Origin: Okapia johnstoni
Taxonomy: Eukaryota > Chordata > Mammalia > Artiodactyla > Giraffidae
DNA length: 64,000 nucleotides
Assembly: GCA_024291935.2 (NCBI GenBank)
Contig: CM044320.1
Location: forward strand, 30,410,001 to 30,474,000
Direction of reading: 5' to 3'
Shown here piece by piece: positions 59,826 to 64,000 of this stretch. A program made the translations under genes and the position numbers. The notes beneath the pieces are model-generated. The model was not told the DNA's origin. It saw only the letters and a program-made list of their open reading frames with translations, and did not search any database. Numbering within the stretch: position 1 is the stretch's first letter; each line of letters opens with the position of its first letter.

Positions 59826-60046
59826 AGAGCTGACTCATTGGAAAAGACCCTGATGCTGGGAAAGATTGAGGGCAGGAGAAGAAGGGGACGACAGAGGATG
59901 AGATAGTTGGATGGCATCACCGACTCAATGGGCATGGGTTTGGGTGGACTTTGGGAGTTGGTGATGGACAGGGAGGCCTGGCGTGCTGCGGTTCATGGGG
60001 TCGCAAAGAGTTGTACACGACTGAGCGACTGAAGTGAACTGAACCA

Positions 60047-60299
60047 AACCTGAAAAAGGAGGGTGTGTGTTTTTATTTAGAATGATAATAAAGACAGAGC
60101 CACCAGTATCCTATCTATGACCTTTACTCAAAAAGACACCTCCCACTCACTGGTCCTGTCCTGCAAGCAAGAGCATGGCCAGCATGAGATCCAGTGGGTG
60201 AATTTCAGCCCCATTAACCCCCATTCATCTCCTTGACTGGGCACCTTGGAGCTATGTAAAAACTATACAACTGAGTATGAATTCTGGCTGCCTATGTGT
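60047..60299. other. Unique stretch
   Basis: Nothing recognised. Confidence 0.4.
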
Positions 60300-60475
60300 T
60301 CTGTTGCCATATACACTGTCTCCATTAATTCTCACAATGACTCTATGAGTTAGGTCAAGTTCTATGCCCATTTTTCAGAGGTTAACTTACTTCCCCAAGG
60401 TCACAACTAGTTAATGGAAGCATCTTAGTTGTCACATAGGCATTTGGACTTCTGAGACCTTACTCTTAGCCACAA
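60300..60475 (-). mobile_element. MIR SINE relic
   Basis: attaattctcacaatgactc, then tatgagttaggtcaag, then ccccaaggtcacaactag: reversed MIR. Confidence 0.6.
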
Positions 60476-60519
60476 TAAATTATTGCAAATATCATTATGC
60501 TAAACCAGGATTTTATTTC

Positions 60520-60721
60520 ACTGTTGTTGCTGCTTTTCAGTCACTCAGTTTTGTCTGGCTCTTTGTGACCCCATGGACGGCAGCATGCCAGGTTTCCCTG
60601 TCCTTCACTATCTCCCGGAGATTGCTCAAACTCATGTCCATTGAGTAAATAATGCAACTGAACCATCTCATCCTCAGTCACTCCCTCCTACTGTCCTCAA
60701 TCTTTCTCAGCATCAGCATCA
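60520..60721 (-). mobile_element. BovB 3'-end fragment
   Basis: Reversed last ~200 bases: cagtcactcagttttgtctg, then ctcatgtccattgag, then caatctttctcagcatc. TSD attttatttc at 60510-60519 against attgtatttc at 60722-60731, nine of ten matching. Confidence 0.85.
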
Positions 60722-60731
60722 TTGTATTTCT

Positions 60732-63700
60732 TATTTTTATATGATTATATTTTGTTACTTATTTGGCTATAATATGCATATGTGTTAGTGATCATGGGCT
60801 GAATAAGTTCCATCAAAACACTACAGTCTATTGTTTCCTTAGTTAACTAATTCCTAATAAAATGGGAGGGAAGTGCATCTAGAAAGATATTTCCCCAATG
60901 ATTTCAAATTTTCCATATTTGAAAGAAGAAGTGATCCTTTTTTTAAAAAAAGAAAAACCACCTTGTTATTAACAAAAAAGAAAAACTACTATTAGTTTTT
61001 AAATGGGCAAAGCAATTAACTGAAAATATCCATCCCTCTGACATCCTCTTCTAAATAAAAGCTTTAAGTCAGCACATTTAAATTAGTAAAAAAAAAAAAA
61101 AAAATTCCCAAAGGCAAGATAAACAGTGTTAAGTTGTCCACACAGACAAGCAAGCATAGGCATACCAAAAAAAAAGTATTTCAATTACACTAAAAATATT
61201 TTACTTGGTAGTAAGATACTTCTTAAAGTATTTCTCAATTCAAACTAGCTTTGCCAAATCAAAAGTTTTCTTTTGGGTAGTTGAGAAAGCCAAGAGTATT
61301 CAAAACGATTTTAAAACTATTTTACCTATTACTGTCTATGTTTCCAAAGGAAGCATTGGCAAACACAATTTGGCTGTTAAGGGAGAGAAAATACTGAACA
61401 ATTTTTTTTTTCATTGTCAAAATAAACTCTTAGTTAAGAAACTCCTGGTTGGTAATAGTTTAAAACCTCTGTAGTATTGGGTAAAATCAGAATATATAGC
61501 AAGTTTCATGGACACTCACTATGTTTTTCCCATAAGAAATGATTTGGGAAACTGAGGGTGTAGTGCTAAATTCCTATAGCACTTGCAGAAGAGCCTCAAG
61601 AATAGAAAACCTGTCTGTCTGTTTTTAAAGTAATCTTAAACATATAGACTTTGGATTACAGAATTCAGTAAACAAGAAGGGGGCCTTCTCCCCTTCTTAG
61701 GTCATGTTAGAACCTGACCTAACGCATAGAGCCGTTGTGAGGATTTAATGGAGACAGAGGAAGAGAGAGCAGAGAAAGAGGAGGAGGAGCAAACTGCTAT
61801 GCCTTAGGAAACACTCATTCCCAATTATATTAATGGAGCTAGTCAGAGGAGAAAATTTCAGAAATGAATTCCCAGGTTCTGATGTATCATCCATAAAACC
61901 AGACTTTAAAAATAATGTTATTATTTCGTTTCTAATAACTGTGGTTCTCTCTGTGGAATTTGAGTGGCCTGATGGATCTAGGAGAGTCAAAAATTCAAGA
62001 AATCAGTTATGCTTTAAAATATTTTCTTTCTTTAAATTAGTCACTAGATAAAAAATCCACTGAGGTTGGTGAGAATTCCCAAACTTGGTGAACACATAAC
62101 TGTAAAATATGAAAGCGTAGTCAAATATTCAAGTTTAGAATGTTATAATTCATTCATTCAAAGAATCTTCATCTTTGTCACAGTATATTTCAAGAGTATT
62201 TCTGAAAGTACCAACCAAAGACAGGGTTCTAAGATCATTAAACAAAAATGATGTACAGATATCATGTTTTCACAAAATTTACAGGGGCCTGTTTTATTAA
62301 TTATTTAAATATACATTTAATTAACTTAGTTCCAAGGACTTCCGTATATGTTTCTTCATGTTGGACACTGATTAGGTAGCTATACTGAACCACATGTTTA
62401 AAGAACCATCCAGGGTATTCCTCTCTCTCTCTTGCTATGTATATTTTATACATACATCTATAAATACATATAAAATTTTAGAATTGTTTCAATTATACAA
62501 TCAATGCTACTAAGAGTTCATCAAAATTATTGGTCCATAAATTACTAAAATTTCAATCATAATTTATAAGTGAAATGAGTTAAGACAAAAAGCTATATTG
62601 CTAAATTTTCAAAGAGAGACATTACGTTTTAAATGAAACATATGTTAATATCCAAAAGAGTAATATGAAGAAGTAAATATCTCCTATCTTTATTACTCAT
62701 CTTCTCCTGTTTGTATTTTTACCTTGTGTGTTTATTAACGTCTACAGGTAAAACCAACTGCGTGTTTTGCCTACAAGTGTCAGGCAAATTTACTTGGTTA
62801 CAAGGGTGTAAAGGTCTATGTGAGGAGGCTGGATTTATTTTATCTTTTATAAGAAGATTAAAATAGCAGATTATGTGTTTTTTTATTTTAGCAGAGAGCA
62901 AATACTCTGAAAAGGAATCAGGAATGCAATATATTGGGGAGCAAAGCACTTCAAGTTAAGGTGTGACCCCTAATTATAAATTCTGAGATCATTGAGTTTA
63001 CTACAGTAGATAATGTGTTTAGAATATGTGGGGAAAATCACATTACACTTTTCTAGGAGATAATTCTTAAATACTTTTCCCCCACTGGAAAAGGAAGATT
63101 AAAATACTGAAAGGAGCTATGATTTAAAAATAGACTGCTCTAAATATTCACAGTCTCCATGTATTTGAACAACGGGCAAAAATAAAAGGAACTCTTGTTT
63201 CCCTCTCCTGTTAACAGAACTAACAGGGTCTCAGTCTAATGAAAAAGAGAGACAGGGTTCTTTAGTCCTCACCACTGTTCCCATTAGTGAGTCTCTACCG
63301 ATTATCTCAGAAACAGGCCAAAAAGCACGAGGAGAAACTTACATCCCCCTCCCCCAGGAAAGTTTGTGAGCAATCAATAAGCATCTCTGCTCTCACATTT
63401 TAGAGACACAGAAAGTATAGATATGCCCTTCCCTAAATCTCACCTTTAAAAAAAAATCAAGGATGTATCAACATGGGGCTACTCAATCAAAAACATGTTG
63501 ATTTTGTATATTTTCAACCTTCATCTCATGGTGAATGTGGATTTTAGGGGGAAAGGTTCATTTTGAAGATAGACTTCCCCCTATTCTTTGTCACTAGGAG
63601 CTCTGAATAATCTGTCTTAGCAATTAGCTGTTGTTTTCATTTAGTAATAATTTCTTTCATTTATATAAGAACAGTATAGCATCATTGTTTCTGCTACTAA

Positions 63701-64000
63701 AAGCTACCGTACTGAAGTTTCCATAGGCTTTGAGCTGCAAAATATTTCCACCCATATCTGCTGAATCAAGAAAAGGTAAGAAAATACTAGTTGGCGAACA
63801 GGAAAAGCACCAAGAGGAAACATTTGTATGAATTTGACTACTTGAATGCAAGTGAATAATTTGGCAATCTAATATTAATGAAGATATTTTGAGTGACTTA
63901 TTAAACACTAATTTCAGTCCTCCTATCTCCCTACCCTCTAATCAATACTATTTCAGATGATTCGATGTTTCCACTTGAATAGGGCCATAGAGTCTTACAA
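60732..64000. other. 3.3 kb of mostly unique AT-rich sequence
   Basis: Only an A run (61088-61104), a short CT run near 62422-62432 and a possible MIR scrap at 61715-61760 (catagagccgttgtgaggat) were seen. Frames of 60-90 codons on both strands have no recognisable domains. Confidence 0.4.

Larger units (their letters stand above)
58497..60046 (+). mobile_element. BovB, 5'-truncated, 1.55 kb
   Basis: Starts inside the N-terminal RT region (cgatggtgtgttcactc) and runs to the gactgaagtgaactgaacc tail. The best-preserved BovB coding stretch in the window. No clear TSD, so the 5' boundary is approximate. Confidence 0.9.

Noticed and set aside
1..64000. CRISPR arrays, operons, toxin-antitoxin or phage-like systems.
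   Set aside because: No regularly spaced direct repeats, ribosome-binding sites or tightly packed genes; the repeats are dispersed ruminant SINEs and LINEs.

Overview
This is AT-rich, almost entirely non-coding DNA from a pecoran ruminant (cattle, sheep, goat or deer type). The diagnosis rests on dozens of tRNA-Glu-headed Bov-tA SINEs, dimeric Bov-A2 SINEs, CHR-type SINEs and copies of the RTE-clade LINE BovB, on a background of old mammalian relics (MIR, L2, L1, a MER5-like hAT element and a mariner MITE). I cannot tell the species or name the locus. No bacterial or viral gene system, CRISPR array or rRNA/tRNA gene was recognised.

Layout. 1-6.3 kb has no recognised ruminant-specific insertion. 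It holds the only host-gene candidate I can build: two phase-compatible terminal coding exons on the minus strand (2304-2256 and 1464-1379), possibly followed by a 3' UTR running off the left edge. 6.4-24 kb is SINE-rich (Bov-A2, about a dozen Bov-tA, a 1.7 kb BovB fragment, an L1 3' end, an L2 reverse-transcriptase relic). 25-27.7 kb is free of recent insertions. 27.7-30.6 kb is a plus-strand SINE/LINE cluster that includes a Bov-A2 nested in a BovB. 30.7-35.4 kb holds only old relics. 35.4-45 kb mixes BovB pieces, a mariner MITE and scattered SINEs. 45.4-48.5 kb is a near-full-length BovB whose 5' end is inverted. 48.5-57.7 kb lacks any recognised ruminant-specific insertion. 57.7-60.7 kb holds a Bov-tA, a Bov-A2 and a 1.5 kb BovB with an almost open reverse-transcriptase frame. 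60.7-64 kb is mostly unique.

Nearly all long open frames are BovB reverse-transcriptase or endonuclease remnants, or shadows of SINEs; none is an intact gene. BovB is the presumed source of the enzyme that mobilised the Bov-tA and Bov-A SINEs, which share its 3' end, so most of the window is one autonomous/non-autonomous retrotransposon partnership at different stages of decay. The most informative details are a tRNA-half-like 3'-truncated SINE inside perfect 13 bp duplications, the twin-priming-type inversion in BovB bracketed by one target-site duplication, and the candidate terminal exons.

Repeat families were recognised by eye from remembered family features. Boundaries not fixed by target-site duplications (TSDs) are good to about 10-30 bases for young elements and worse for MIR and L2.
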